Part shown: piece by piece, positions 24,551-35,300 of the stretch
Layout: each line of letters opens with the position of its first letter
How positions within the stretch are numbered: position 1 is the first letter of the stretch
Position numbers and translations under genes: made by a program
Notes under the pieces: model-generated
The model's database searches: none
What the model was told of the DNA's origin: nothing
The model's input: only the letters and a program-made list of their open reading frames with translations
Source: Galerina marginata
Taxonomy: Eukaryota; Basidiomycota; Agaricomycetes; Agaricales; Galerinaceae
NCBI GenBank assembly: GCA_023014335.1
Contig: JAECYW010000023.1
Location: 1 to 64,000 of the forward strand
Direction of reading: 5' to 3'
Length of the DNA: 64,000 nt

Positions 24551-24760
24551 AGATATGAAATACTCCAGCACCGTCGCAAATTGCATTGTCATTGCAGCTG
24601 AAGGTCGTTTTAGAGGCTAATTCATATTTTCGCAACGAGCCCGTAGGGATACATAAGATATGAAATACTCCAGCACCGTCGCAAATTGCATTGTCATTGC
24701 AGCTGAAGGTCGTTTTAGAGGTTAATTCATATTCTCGCAACGAGCCCGTAGGGATACATT
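24551..24760 (-). repeat. 105-bp tandem duplication, two copies, in frame on the minus strand
   Basis: Two copies (24551-24655 and 24656-24760) differ at only a few bases. 105 is 35 codons, and on the minus strand both copies read through as the same peptide, including TTFSCNDNAICDGAGVFHI with a preceding CIPTGSLR. The frame around them has no good ATG and ends at about 24528. The conserved cysteines suggest a piece of a secreted protein gene, now probably decayed. I do not recognise the family. Confidence 0.75.
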
Positions 24761-24936
24761 CGGTCCAGGAAAAAGAGAGTTCCGATGGCAAGAACCTTCA
24801 CTCCTGACCGAGAGAAACACGAATATCGAGGGAGGTAATGGAGTGGATTCGAATTTCGAAGGAGGCAAGTAACGTGGCACTTAAGTACGTCATGATTCAT
24901 GTGACCACAACTGATTAGATCTACCACGATCTCCCG

Positions 24937-24944
24937 TATAAATA
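24937..24944 (+). promoter_or_regulatory. TATA box for the gene at 24992
   Basis: TATAAATA 48-55 bp upstream of the ATG at 24992, the usual spacing in this window. Confidence 0.65.
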
Positions 24945-24991
24945 GCCCACTGGTCCAGTACACTCATCACGCTTCACGGTTCCCTACTCCG

Positions 24992-25750
24992 ATGGCCAAC
25001 TTATTTGACTTTTGTCATGATCGCTGGGCCCTTGCCGCTCTCGTCGTCGCGAATGTTCCGCAGGACACGCTCGATACCGTCAAAACCAGGTATAATCGCG
25101 GACGCATCTCACCCACCAATATTCATCTCGAAATAGTCCAAGCGCCCGAGCTCCTCACACAAGACCCAGAAAGAGCGAAGAACTATGTTCGCGAACACTT
25201 CTCCCAGCCGGACTCCCCATTTATTCCGTGTTTCTACACCGTAGTCGATGAGCGGACGGCTCAGGATGGCTCCATTCTCTACGTCCAACAAGATTGGTCA
25301 GGAGAACCCGACAACTCCGTCCGCACGATGCCCGAGCATGCCCACTTCCTCACTACCGGCTTCCTCATGGCCGATGACGACTGGGAGCGGGTCCAGGAGG
25401 AAGAGCACAACGATGACAGCATGCCCGACCTCTACAATCCCACCCCTCCTGACCCCAATGCGCCCGCAGTGAAGGCCATCGTTCGTTTCCCCGCTTCACT
25501 TGCCAACCTCAGCGGTCAAGACAACGACGATGTCAGATCGTACGAGCTGGCCCCTCAAACCGCACAACAACTAGGGTTGACTCCCGGGAATACCGCGCGG
25601 ACAGTGAAGCAGGTTCGCAGGGATGATGGCACGTTTGGGGACAACCTCTATCTGGAGGTTTACCAAAGGGATATAGTTTCTCCATCAGATGACTTGCGGG
25701 TTTGGGGTACATCGGACTTTTTCAGGTGGGGCGTGGATTCAGCGTTGTAA
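24992..25750 (+). CDS. Conserved hypothetical cytoplasmic protein
   Basis: Intronless gene of 252 codons, ATG 24992 to TAA 25748-25750, well spaced from its TATA box. No signal peptide or membrane segment. The N-terminal half has an ordered alpha/beta look with FYTVVDERTAQDGSILYVQQ and an aromatic, acidic centre (DDDWERVQEEE). A proline-rich linker (NPTPPDPNAPA) leads to a second half with KAIVRFPASLANLSG and a hydrophilic end. Codon use is typical of a real gene, with strong C-ending preference. I do not recognise a catalytic motif and give no function. Confidence 0.8.
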   Translation: MANLFDFCHDRWALAALVVANVPQDTLDTVKTRYNRGRISPTNIHLEIVQAPELLTQDPERAKNYVREHFSQPDSPFIPCFYTVVDERTAQDGSILYVQQDWSGEPDNSVRTMPEHAHFLTTGFLMADDDWERVQEEEHNDDSMPDLYNPTPPDPNAPAVKAIVRFPASLANLSGQDNDDVRSYELAPQTAQQLGLTPGNTARTVKQVRRDDGTFGDNLYLEVYQRDIVSPSDDLRVWGTSDFFRWGVDSAL

Positions 25751-26173
25751 CACAAAGCTTTCTATTTCGTACATTCGAGAAATGCTTGTACTTGTCATAC
25801 CCAATGGACGTGTTGTAGACTCATTTGAATCTGAGCAATGACATGGATTTGCCAAGGGAAGCACTGGTTGCAAAAACAAGTGAAGCCGTACTTTGATCTA
25901 GTAATCGTTAGACGCTTTTTTTATTCTTTCCACCCTTAACCTTTCTGTTTGGTTTATTTTTAAAATTCGAGAGACGATGAGACTCAGATGCGTTGACAGA
26001 CGGCTCTGGAGAATTGATCGAAGTTACTATAACCTATTTATAGGTCATGAGCGCGTTTGCGTTAGTCTCCCGTTTTACTCTGCGAAAGAGCCTTATAAAA
26101 TATTGGATTCAAAATTTCTAGCCAACTGAATTGCGTGAAAAAAAGTATATGCATACTCTACATTCAGAGCGGT

Positions 26174-26989
26174 TTAGACGACTGTGTCATATTTCTTCAG
26201 GCTGTCAAGAATGGTGTTCCATCGACCACCATGCCAAGACTTAATATCCTTCCACTGCCGACTATCTTCACCCCAAACGATTCTCAACCAGAGCGTCCAG
26301 CCTCCGACAACCGCATCCGCCCAGGAAGGCGTCTCACCCAACAAGAACGGCCCTTTACCTCCGTTCTTCGCGTACCAGGAATCCACCCTTCCCAAGCCTT
26401 CTTTATATTCCGCCCACTGTGTTACAGCTTTCTCGCCCTTAGGAAGCATCTCCTCCATGGTCATTCCGAGTTCCATCTCCCGAGTACGGCGGAAGTACTC
26501 TGTGCTGGACGGGTTCAGGTTCTGCGCGACTTCTGGGAGGATAAACGCGATCAACGAGTTGAGGTTCGCCATGAACGCGGCTGTGAACGCCGTCTGCAGG
26601 CCCAGGGTGTTGTGCGGGAAGAGAGGCGGCGAATCGGGATAAGTCTTATCGAGGTATTCTGCGATAATAAGGGACTCGGCTACGTAGGTTTTCGTGGAGG
26701 GGTCGTAGATGGCTGGGAGGGTGTACATGGGACTCCCGTCGGGTTTCGTGGTCGTTGGCGGAATGCCAAGCGTCTTCGCGAGGGGTTCGATATCGCAGTA
26801 CTCAACCCATTCGGTCTTGTAAGAAAGTCCTTTCATATGCAGGGAGTATCTGTCGGTAAATGGTATGATGCTTGAGCTTGGATGTTCCAAATACCGAAAA
26901 TTAAGGAATACGAACCTCGTTTTCCATGTGTTGGGGTTCCAGGCAATCCCTGGTTTGGGCGAAGGGATATCGTAGAAGATTATAGTCAT
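26174..26989 (-). CDS. Glutathione S-transferase, etherase-like, copy 1
   Basis: Cytosolic GST. ATG 26989 starts MTIIFYDIPSPKPGIAWNPN. One intron follows the Lys-Thr of NTWKT; it begins GTTCGT and ends ACCGACAG, joining to RYSLHMKGLSYKTEWVEYCD. The N-terminal thioredoxin-like domain has the S/N-P-N-T-W-K-T-R loop seen in the fungal GTE/etherase and related GSTs. The cis-Pro region is TLPAIYDPST, followed by VAESLIIAEYLD, the Glu-Ser glutathione-binding pair. The C-terminal helical domain ends KKYDTVV at 26174. The family is linked to detoxification and cleavage of ether-linked aromatics; this specific substrate is inferred only. It is the tandem sister of 28598-29408. Confidence 0.9.
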   Translation of the reverse strand: MTIIFYDIPSPKPGIAWNPNTWKTRFVFLNFRYLEHPSSSIIPFTDRYSLHMKGLSYKTEWVEYCDIEPLAKTLGIPPTTTKPDGSPMYTLPAIYDPSTKTYVAESLIIAEYLDKTYPDSPPLFPHNTLGLQTAFTAAFMANLNSLIAFILPEVAQNLNPSSTEYFRRTREMELGMTMEEMLPKGEKAVTQWAEYKEGLGRVDSWYAKNGGKGPFLLGETPSWADAVVGGWTLWLRIVWGEDSRQWKDIKSWHGGRWNTILDSLKKYDTVV

Positions 26990-27050
26990 GGTTAAAGATA
27001 AGGAGTGTTTCGATTCCCCGAGAATGAGGTAAGTACGGATAGAAATCCAG

Positions 27051-27060
27051 GAATTTATAG
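27051..27060 (-). promoter_or_regulatory. TATA box of GST copy 1
   Basis: CTATAAATTC on the minus strand, about 62-70 bp upstream of ATG 26989. Copy 2 has ATATATCC at the equivalent place (29471-29480), so the core promoter was duplicated with the gene. Confidence 0.6.
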
Positions 27061-27440
27061 CCGAGTGTAGGCGCTGGGAAAGCGCGTAAAATTGTCTGAT
27101 GCAAGCCAATTACCATGAGTAATCCTAGTTTGAATTATAATCAATGTAGACGCTTTTAGACTCTTTTTCCTAGATAATGAAGAAGCATTAGAAAGCATGT
27201 AACAAGGCGCAGCTGGAATCAGGGCCAATGCCAATTCCAACTGACGAGATAGCGCGAGGACTGCAACAAAAATATACCTGTATTCATCTCAATCAGAAAA
27301 ACCTGTCACTTGAACCGAAAATAAACGATTTAAGCGAGAGAAAGAAGCGTTAATCGTCCAAGTCCCATAATAACGGGGCATGAATAAGCCGGATTGACTA
27401 GGACAACTATCCCTTTGGAAGAACATTCATCGCCGTTGTA

Positions 27441-28349
27441 ACTTAAAGCTACGTTGAAATGTCAAGAACGGATCTATTACCTTGGTTATTTGCTTCTATG
27501 GTGATATGGGGTCTCGACTCTCGAGTGGCCGGGGTGAAGGAGGGAGACGTAGTCATTGAAATTTCCTGCCGTATAGTGGACGAGAGGGATGACGTTGATG
27601 TAAGAGCGACCGGCAAGTATCCCGTGAGAATGTTTTGTTGTTCACATCTTCCATCACCATCATCGTCGCCAATTCCTTTCCTTGATCAAGAACCTTGTCA
27701 AGAACGCTCAGAAAAGGGAGTTCACACTGGAAATTGCTACAGTAACCTCTGCATTAAAAATAATATCAGTGTAGGATTAACCTTTCTCTCAGACCCCCAA
27801 AATCTGGCGCAATCCTACTCGAGTAGGCGGATTCTGCCTGCAACAGGTTACTTACCATTGACACTTGCATCATGATTTGGAACTGCGCATGCTTTCATGC
27901 CCGTTTTGACGACTAGGACAGGTGCTCAATTTAACTTATTCAGAGTCATTTTATCCGATGGAGTAGACAAATCTGTTCGGGCCTGGGCAGCTGACACTCG
28001 GAGTCGCGTCGAGCAGTGCAGTACCACGTCGCACACAAAGGCAGGAAGCAAGCAAGCGGATGCACAGCCACTGATGGGATGAACGCTATCTAATCTACGG
28101 CGGGCTCGGCCCAAATCTCACTGGTTGGCCGAGACTTGGTGCTCAAACACTCGAAAAAGTGCGCACAGAAGCTTGGTATCTTGAATCTTGATTAATAGCC
28201 ATTCGACGACCAATTTTTAGTACCGAACCGATAGCTACTAGTAAATGGAATTTGATTTCTATTCCCTTAGACTGTAAGAATTCGGATTAGAATATAAGTT
28301 AACCGAACGCTGTAATAGGGGCGTGATTTGAGAAATTGAGATTTTGAAG
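27441..28349. other. Spacer between the two GST duplication copies
   Basis: About 900 bp with no recognised gene. Around 27970-28110 it has weak similarity to 7480-7640, including the shared 15-mer CACAGCCACTGATGG, which may be an old dispersed element. Confidence 0.45.
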
Positions 28350-29960
28350 TTTCCGTTCAACATTCGAGAGACGATGCAACGCGTTGACACAGCGGCCACG
28401 ACTTTACTAAACAATGTTATCGAGGTCGTCATTTTTATACTGTGACCTATATTTAGGCAGTAAACGCGTTTGCGCTGATTTCCCGTTTACTGTACCCCAG
28501 GGGCTGAGGCCAGACTGAGAAGGGGATTTAGTAAATATTGGATTCAAATGTCTAGCCAACTGAATTACGAAAAAAGTTGAAGCGTACATTTACTGCTTTA
28601 GACTATCGTTTCGTATTTCTTCAGGCTGTCGAGGATCGTGTTCCATCGACCACCATGCCAAGACTTGATATCCTTCCACTGTCTACTATCTTCACCCCAA
28701 ACGATTCTAAGCCAGATCGTCCAGCCGCCGACAACCACATCCGCCCAAGAAGGCGTCTCACCCAGCAAGAACGGCCCCTTACCTCCGTTCTTCGCGTACC
28801 AGGCATCCACCTTTCCCAAGCCTGCTTTATATTCCGCCCACTGTGCTATGGCTTTCTCGCCCTTGGGAAGAACCTCCTCCATGGTTTTTCCAAATTCAAT
28901 CTCCCGGGTACGGCGGAAGTACTCTGCGCTAGGCGGGTTCAGGTTTAGAGTGACTTCTGGGAGGATAAACTCGAATAGCGGGTTGAGGTGTGCCGAGAAG
29001 GCGTCCGTGAACGCCGTTTGCAGGCCCAGGGTGTTGTACGGGAAGAGAGGTGGGGAGTCGGGGTATGTCTTCTCGAGATATTCCGCGATTATGAGGGATT
29101 CGGCTACGTATGTTTTTGTAGAGGGGTCGTAGATAGCTGGAAGAGTGTAAAGCGGGCTGCCGTCGGCCTTCGTCGAAGTCGGCGAGATGCCAAGTTGCTT
29201 TGAGAGGGGTTCAATATCGCAGTACTCGACCCATTCTGTCTTGTAAGGAATTCCCTTGATATTCAGCGTGTATCTATCGGTAAATGATGCTTGAGCTTGA
29301 ACGATCAAAATAAGAAAGGTTAAGGATTGCAAACCTTGTTTTCCATGTGTTAGGGTTCCAGGCAATTCCTGGCCTAGGTGAAGGGATGTCGTAGAGAATT
29401 ATAGTCATAGTTGACGATGAGAAGCCTCTCGATTCCCAAAGAATGACGGAGGTACGGGGTACGAATCCAGGGATATATAGTCGGATGAAGGCGCTGAGAA
29501 AGCGCATAAAAATGGGTCCGATACCAGCCGAGTACCAGATTTCAGCCCACAAAGCATGTGGTTATCTGAGTCATCGTTGCTCGAATTGTAATCGGTATCG
29601 ACGCTTTTGAGACGTTTTTCCCTAGATGATTGAGAAGCATTAGAAAGCGTGTAATATAGCTCGTTATATCGTAACTCACATGCACCAACTGGAATTCGGG
29701 CCAACTCCAACCGATGAGATGGCGCGAAGATTGCAACCAAAATATACCTGTGTGTTCATCTAAATCAAGAAAACTCGTCACTTGAACCGAAAATAAACAA
29801 CTGAAGAGAAAAGAGAAGATTCAATCGTCCAAGACTCCAAGTCCCGTAATAGCGAAGCATTAATAAGCGAAATATGATAACTATCTTTCGGAGACGAAGA
29901 AAATATACCTCTGTAAGAACATTCATCACCGTTTAATCGACCATGTTGGAAGCTCTGCAT
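28350..29960 (-). repeat. Segmental duplication, copy 2 (GST gene plus flanks)
   Basis: Direct repeat of 25960-27440 with point changes and small indels. Similarity continues past the GST start codon into the upstream flank for several hundred bases, up to about 29960, close to the 3' end of the next F-box gene. Confidence 0.85.
28598..29408 (-). CDS. Glutathione S-transferase, etherase-like, copy 2
   Basis: Tandem paralogue of 26174-26989. ATG 29408 starts MTIILYDIPSPRPGIAWNPN, with one intron at the same position after NTWKT, then RYTLNIKGIPYKTEWVEYCD. The substrate-facing part differs most: the segment after LGLQTAF reads TDAFSAHLNPLFEFILPEV here and TAAFMANLNSLIAFILPEV in copy 1. The stretch GKGPFLLGETPSWAD is identical. 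It ends KKYETIV at 28598. Both copies are open throughout, so both are probably functional; differences concentrated in the helical domain would fit diverging substrate range, which is an inference. Confidence 0.9.
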
Positions 29961-29983
29961 TATCCAGATAAATGTGGCAACCA

Positions 29984-31420
29984 TTAGTCCCCTTGAAAGG
30001 TGCTAAAATCTTCATGAACCCCATCCTTGTTCACCGTCTTCCATACAACTTTTGTAGTCATTGAGTGCTCCAAAAACCAAACCTTGTCCTCCTTTATAAG
30101 CGTCGGACCATTCCCAGTGACACGCAGTTCCCGCACGGCCTGCTCGACTCGGTAGAAATCATTAATGGAGGGCTGTTCAATGCGCGCCTTGACAACTTCT
30201 CGAAGGGCTCTCGCAGTGAAATTGGGACAATCGTGGATGTAGAGGTAATGGATCCAGTGGGCGAGGAAGCGGCCAGAAGGGTCGCCTGGTCTCATGCGTC
30301 CGAGAAGATGATCATTGAATGAAGGGCAAGAACTGATCTTGAGTTTACTTCCCACTCCGGCCGTCCACGCTTCCAAGATGTGCAATAAACTGCTACCGTC
30401 GACGATACTGTCCAAGGTGAGGTACTTCGTCTTTACCGGTTTGATGATCGGAATTTGACAATCTTTGAACGTGAGCAACGCTGGGCGAAAGCTGGTAACG
30501 TCGAATAAATGAGAGATGAAATCCTTCGAGACGGACTGGAAGTAAAGGTTTTCGATGATGCAGGGGGAGTCGTAGGGTTTTGGAAAGCTCGATGAGTACA
30601 TATACTGATAAGAAAGTGCCAGGTCGCGAAAGAAAACGGAAATGCTGTTGTTGTGTGACGGTCGTACGATGTTTAAGACGTAGAAGGCAAATCTTTGTAG
30701 GGTGTACTGGCCTTTTTCGAGGAACGTGAAGCGGGATATGTGAAATTTCGCGCTCGATGAGAATCGGAACCTGTCCAGCCATTGTGCCGATTCTAGATGC
30801 AGGGCGAGATACATGAACAGGAATCCCGTCAACGAGAGCTTCTTCAAGGTGGTGAACTTGGTACCGAACTGTGTCGGAGCTGTCACGGTCGTTTCCCATG
30901 AGTTGCGTGTTATTTCGACGTTATCGATACGACATTCGAGGGTGAGCTCTTTGAGATCGGGTAGGTCTTGGTAGAAGAAAATATTCGCAAGGGGAAGGGA
31001 TGTCGAAAAAGTAAGGTCAAAAATAATGGATTTGCATCTGTGAATATGGGGGCGGAGGGCCTGCGTGATAGCAAAAGCGCGATGCTTCTCGACTTTCCTG
31101 TACACCTTTCCGTCGTCGCTGGAACTTGTGAAGACGACTACATCAAGGTTATCTAAATCCTGCGACCACAAAAAGGCGTCAAGGAGTGGTCCGGGATCTT
31201 TAGCGACGTCGAAGACGACCTGTTTCCAGCATTCCGGCTTCTCGATAAGAATGTTAAGCCATTGCTTGCAGACCCACGCAACATTAAATGGGAATAGGGT
31301 AGGCGAGCGGGGGTCGCCCCGCTCGTGCTCGGTCCACTCCGGTGATTCTGGCACAGATTGACCTAGTGGCGAGAGATAGCTCAGAATTTTGATATGCAGT
31401 TCAATTGGAAACTCGTCCAT
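29984..31420 (-). CDS. F-box protein, intronless
   Basis: 478 codons, ATG 31420 to stop 29984. The F-box is at the very N-terminus (MDEFPIELHIKILSYLSPL ... FNVAWVCKQWLNILIEKPECW). The remainder resembles the protein at 47584-49203 along its whole length: both have FDxAKDPxPxLD, ALxPHIHRCKSI, FQSVSKxFxxHL and a final VTGxGPxLxxEDKxWFxE segment. So these two genes belong to one lineage-specific family. Presumed SCF substrate adaptor; substrate unknown. It starts head to head with the NIMA kinase gene, the two ATGs about 365 bp apart, so they may share a divergent promoter. Confidence 0.88.
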   Translation of the reverse strand: MDEFPIELHIKILSYLSPLGQSVPESPEWTEHERGDPRSPTLFPFNVAWVCKQWLNILIEKPECWKQVVFDVAKDPGPLLDAFLWSQDLDNLDVVVFTSSSDDGKVYRKVEKHRAFAITQALRPHIHRCKSIIFDLTFSTSLPLANIFFYQDLPDLKELTLECRIDNVEITRNSWETTVTAPTQFGTKFTTLKKLSLTGFLFMYLALHLESAQWLDRFRFSSSAKFHISRFTFLEKGQYTLQRFAFYVLNIVRPSHNNSISVFFRDLALSYQYMYSSSFPKPYDSPCIIENLYFQSVSKDFISHLFDVTSFRPALLTFKDCQIPIIKPVKTKYLTLDSIVDGSSLLHILEAWTAGVGSKLKISSCPSFNDHLLGRMRPGDPSGRFLAHWIHYLYIHDCPNFTARALREVVKARIEQPSINDFYRVEQAVRELRVTGNGPTLIKEDKVWFLEHSMTTKVVWKTVNKDGVHEDFSTFQGD

Positions 31421-31785
31421 AGGCCCTAGCAGGTTTAATCTCGTCGGATGAGGGGTTGGGAAACCAATGGATGAGGCAAGGTCTAGATAAATTCAAAACC
31501 TATTAGTCTCAATGTATCGGTGATTTCTCGCAACGCGCAGCAACACAAGAAAAACTGGATATTAATTTAACCACTGACCACGGGTAACGCCCTTCGTCTG
31601 CAGTAGAATTTAGAGTGGGTAGAAGTAACGCAGATGAGTCGAGATGACGGTTCCGGTCAAGTTCCCAATTTGAACCGGGCCGATTACAGCCGTTTCGTGT
31701 CGACTCATGCACGTGATTAGTTCGTTTTGCGCGCCGGATTTGTTCATTCAACATATTTCTCTTTCTTTCTCTTTCACCATCCTCC

Positions 31786-34656
31786 ATGAGCTCTTCCGCC
31801 TTTCTCGACGACTATGAAGCGCTGGACGTTATAGGCAACGGCTCTTTTGGTATAATTCGTAAAGTTCGACGGAAAACAGATGGATTGGTGAGTACCGGCA
31901 TGCCACTTTCCAGGCTCTCGGTTTGACGTTCATTTTCCAGCTTTTTGCGCGAAAAGAGCTGAACTTTGAGAAGATGAGTGAGCGAGATAGGAAGCAGATT
32001 GTGGCAGAAGTGTACGTTCAACTATGCTATATGCCATTGCTTCAAACTCACTCAAATTTGCGTAGAAACATCCTAAAAGACTTGCATCACGACCATATTG
32101 TACGATATCACGACCGATACGTTGACAGAGACGCCGGGATACTTTATATCCTCATGGAATACTGTGGCGGAGGCGACCTCTCCACCATTATCAAACAAGC
32201 AACGAAACAGAACCGGCCAATACCGGAAGACACGATCTGGCATTATTTTCTTCAAATACTCCTCGCGTTACACCACTGCCACCACCCCAATGGACACGCC
32301 AGATCGACGAGTGGGTCAAACATAAACGGACCTTCTACTGAAGGAGAGCATAATTCACGTCGGGTGCAAATTCTTCACCGGGATCTTAAGCCGGATAACG
32401 GTGTGTTCATTCGATTGTTGGTTGATCGTTTTCTGACGTCTTGCTAGTATTTCTCGACGAGAATAGCTCCGTAAAGCTGGGTGACTTCGGCCTGTCGAAG
32501 GCACTAGCGCAGGCCAGCTTTGCCAACACCTACGTTGGAGTATGTGTCACACATTATTTCCTAACCTTCTCAAATTTACATTTGCGCCAGACACCATATT
32601 ACATGTCACCTGAACTTATTCAAGAAAAAGCTTACGACTCAAAGTCGGATATCTGGTCACTAGGGTGTCTCATCTACGAACTTTGCGCTCTCAAACCCCC
32701 ATTTCACGAAGCAAAGACCCATTCCGAGCTTAGCATTTTCATTCGGTATGTTGTCGCCTTTCTTATTCACTTTCGATGTTCAATATGATCGTAGCAATGG
32801 CCGCATACCCCCCTTACCAAGGGGCTATTCCCAAGCCCTTACCTCCGTCATAAAGTCAATGCTTACCCTAAACGTTTGTTTACTTGGTTCAAATCCTAAC
32901 GATGATTTCTTATCGTCTGTTTTCAGCCTGCGATGCGTCCCTCAGCCGCACAACTTCTCCAACATGAGCGTCTTGAGTTGGTCTACAAAGTCCTCGAGAC
33001 AGAAAAAATGTACGCGTCACCTTTACTGCTGTTAGTTCAACCTCATGAATAAGTTTGACATTTCAGGCTTTCTACTGTCAAGAGCCATCGTGCTGCCGTC
33101 ACAACCAAAGAGCGCGAGATTCTTGCCCGAGAGCAAACTTTGCGGGAAAGTGAAGAACGCGTAACGTCCCTCCTTAACCAAAAGGACCAGGAAATCGCGT
33201 CGCTCCAGCAGCTCGTCGGTCAATTACAAAGCAATCAATACTCGCGCAGTGACGTTGAACTCGCTGTCAAGCAGGCTGTCGCGCGACGTGAAGAGGAACT
33301 ACGTGTTCTTGTCATGAAACGCGAAGAAGAGGTCGCGGTTGCCATTGCGAAACGCGAAGAGGAGGTCATGGAGGCCGTTCGTGCTAGGGAGGCCGAGGTT
33401 GACGCTGCGTGTGTCAAGAGGGAGGAGACGATCAGGCAGGAAGTCGACGAGCGCATTCAGTGGATTCTGAGCAGAGAGAACGAGCTCCGACTGGAAGAGA
33501 CGCGACTAGAGGAAGAAAAGGCGGAAATAGAGGCGAAGTTGAAGAGCATGGAGGAAACTTTGACGAAAGGTTAGCCCTATCCGTTTTATTGGTTTTTCCA
33601 ATGTCCTCACCCTTTTGCTTGTCAGGACAAAAAGAGAAGACACCATTAGAGGGACTGAAAACCCTACGGCGCAAATTCGATGCCCAGCCAACGCCCCGCG
33701 CCACCACGACCCACATCAATGCCCTCGAGACACCCATCACCCGCCCCGCCTACTCGGAATACATACCATCCGCCATGAAAGGAGTCGTCCTCACCTCCAC
33801 GGGCGAAGTTCTCTCCACACCTACACCTGCCGAACTTGTCAACCTCTTCAACCGGTCTCCCAAGGTCGGGCTTAACTTTGGAAAGATCTTCGACTTCGAG
33901 GAAGGCGACAGCGGTGAGAAGTTGGTCGAGGAGCACCTGGAAGACCCCGATGATCCTCATAGCCCTACCTCGCGCAAGGAGAAGGAGAAGAATAAGAAGA
34001 ATCCCAGCCAACGCGACAAGAACAAGGACAAGGACGACGACTCTCAGAGCTCCGCTTCCTCTTCGTCATCTACGGAAGCACTGGTCCAATCTCAACCTCC
34101 TCCCCCCACCCGAATACGTCGCCCATCCATCCGAACATCCGGCCGGTCTGCTCCGGGTCGCACCACTACACAGCCGGCGACTACGGCTGATCCGGCCCCC
34201 GCCTCTGCTACATCATCGTCATCACAGAGCCAGCCCAAACGTCTGCCTCATCCACACCTTCGTCTCTCAAACAGTAATCCAAACCTGGCTGCTGCTGCCC
34301 GTAGCCAGGCAGCATCCGCCTCTGTGCCCCGCAACGATCCTTCGCCAGAGTACGACCTTGCGGACGAGGAAAACTTACCGAGTCCATTCCTAAAGCGAGT
34401 TGAGAGGCAGCAGGCTGCGAAGGCCACGGCTTCTGCTTCTGCTACAACTACTTCTACTATCCCATTCGGTGCATCCAACTCATCTTCCAGCTCATCGACG
34501 CGGACGAAGAGGAGAGAAAGTAGTGGGCTGTTGCTTAGGGCCGTCGCTGCCGCCAACAATGCTGGCCGACGTAGTAACATGACCTCGACCCTGCCAGCGT
34601 TCGGTCCTGCAGCGGACGCTGGCGTCTCGCCGGCTATATCGACCAGAGTTGCTTGA
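31786..34656 (+). CDS. NIMA-related (NEK) protein kinase
   Basis: Ser/Thr kinase of the NIMA/Kin3/Nek2 type, linked in fungi to mitotic entry and spindle/centrosome function. ATG 31786 gives [20 protein letters not shown]. Kinase landmarks appear in order across about six introns: the glycine loop [11 protein letters not shown], the catalytic Lys in [31 protein letters not shown] and [10 protein letters not shown] 25-residue Ser/Gly-rich insert lies just before HRDLKPDN, as in other fungal NEKs. After the kinase come a long charged coiled coil (33130-33570, Glu/Arg-rich heptads) and a low-complexity Ser/Pro/Ala tail with [12 protein letters not shown] at 34654-34656. All catalytic residues are present. 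Confidence 0.93.
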
Positions 34657-35028
34657 GAAGGCATCAAGCTTCCGCATTGTCTTTGTTCCGTTCTCTTGTG
34701 GATGTTTCTCATAAGTGTGCCGTAACGTTATCTACCTGCATTCTGTAACTCCTTTATCAATTATGTTCATGAATATCACAGGATACCTTTGTAATTCATC
34801 AATACTAGAAGCATAGCAAATCAATAATTTTTTTCGGATTTTCTCAAAGGAACTAGATAGTAATCCACGACCATCCTACTTGGTTGGGAACGTTTTTATT
34901 TCTTTACTCTTTACCCAGTGCTCAGTTCTATGAACTTCTTCCAGTTGACAAGTTCTCGCATCGACGATCTCCTAATGACAAACCCTGTGTCCAAGGTTGC
35001 TACACCAAGTAAAAGTTGCTGAAGTCAT
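34657..35028. other. 3' flank of the kinase gene
   Basis: About 370 bp with no gene. It is AT-rich at 34790-34860. Confidence 0.45.
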
Positions 35029-35300
35029 TCAATTCCTGGATCCGAAATAGATCAGCTCGCAGAAAGAGGATCTCACGAACCATTTGCTGTCGTCCCATTC
35101 GCCGACACGGGTGACGACAACATTCAACGATCGTCCGTCCACATTATAGCTATACATCTCATTCTTCGTGGAGGAGCCGTTGTCGAAGCTGATTATGATT
35201 TGGCGCCCTATCGTGCCCTTGAACTTGTGTCATTCGTGAGCTGGCCCGCGTTGGTGTAATTAAAGGTGAATCCTCCTGGAAGAACACCAGTGAACTTTTA
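35029..35300 (-). pseudogene. Coding-like fragment, family not recognised
   Basis: On the minus strand a frame ending at TGA 35029 reads like protein: GTIGRQIIISFDNGSSTKNE, then MYSYNVDGRSLNVVVTRVGE, then SKWFVRSSFCELIYFGSRN. A second coding-like piece (GGFTFNYTNAGQLTNDTS) lies just upstream in another frame. I found no ATG or splice pair that joins them into a full gene, though AATATATAG near 35388 could be a TATA box. It is either a short gene with an unresolved first exon or a decayed one. Confidence 0.35.

Larger units (their letters stand above)
25960..27440 (-). repeat. Segmental duplication, copy 1 (GST gene plus flanks)
   Basis: Matches 28350-29960 in the same orientation and order, beyond the coding region. 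Shared downstream words include CGAGAGACGATG and TCTAGCCAACTGAATT. Shared upstream words include ATTAGAAAGC and CACTTGAACCGAAAATAAAC. The whole transcription unit was copied, promoter included. Confidence 0.85.

Noticed and set aside
26135..26875. Long open frame opposite GST copy 1 (and its equivalent opposite copy 2)
   Set aside because: It is the antisense shadow of a strongly supported GST coding region and has no domain of its own.
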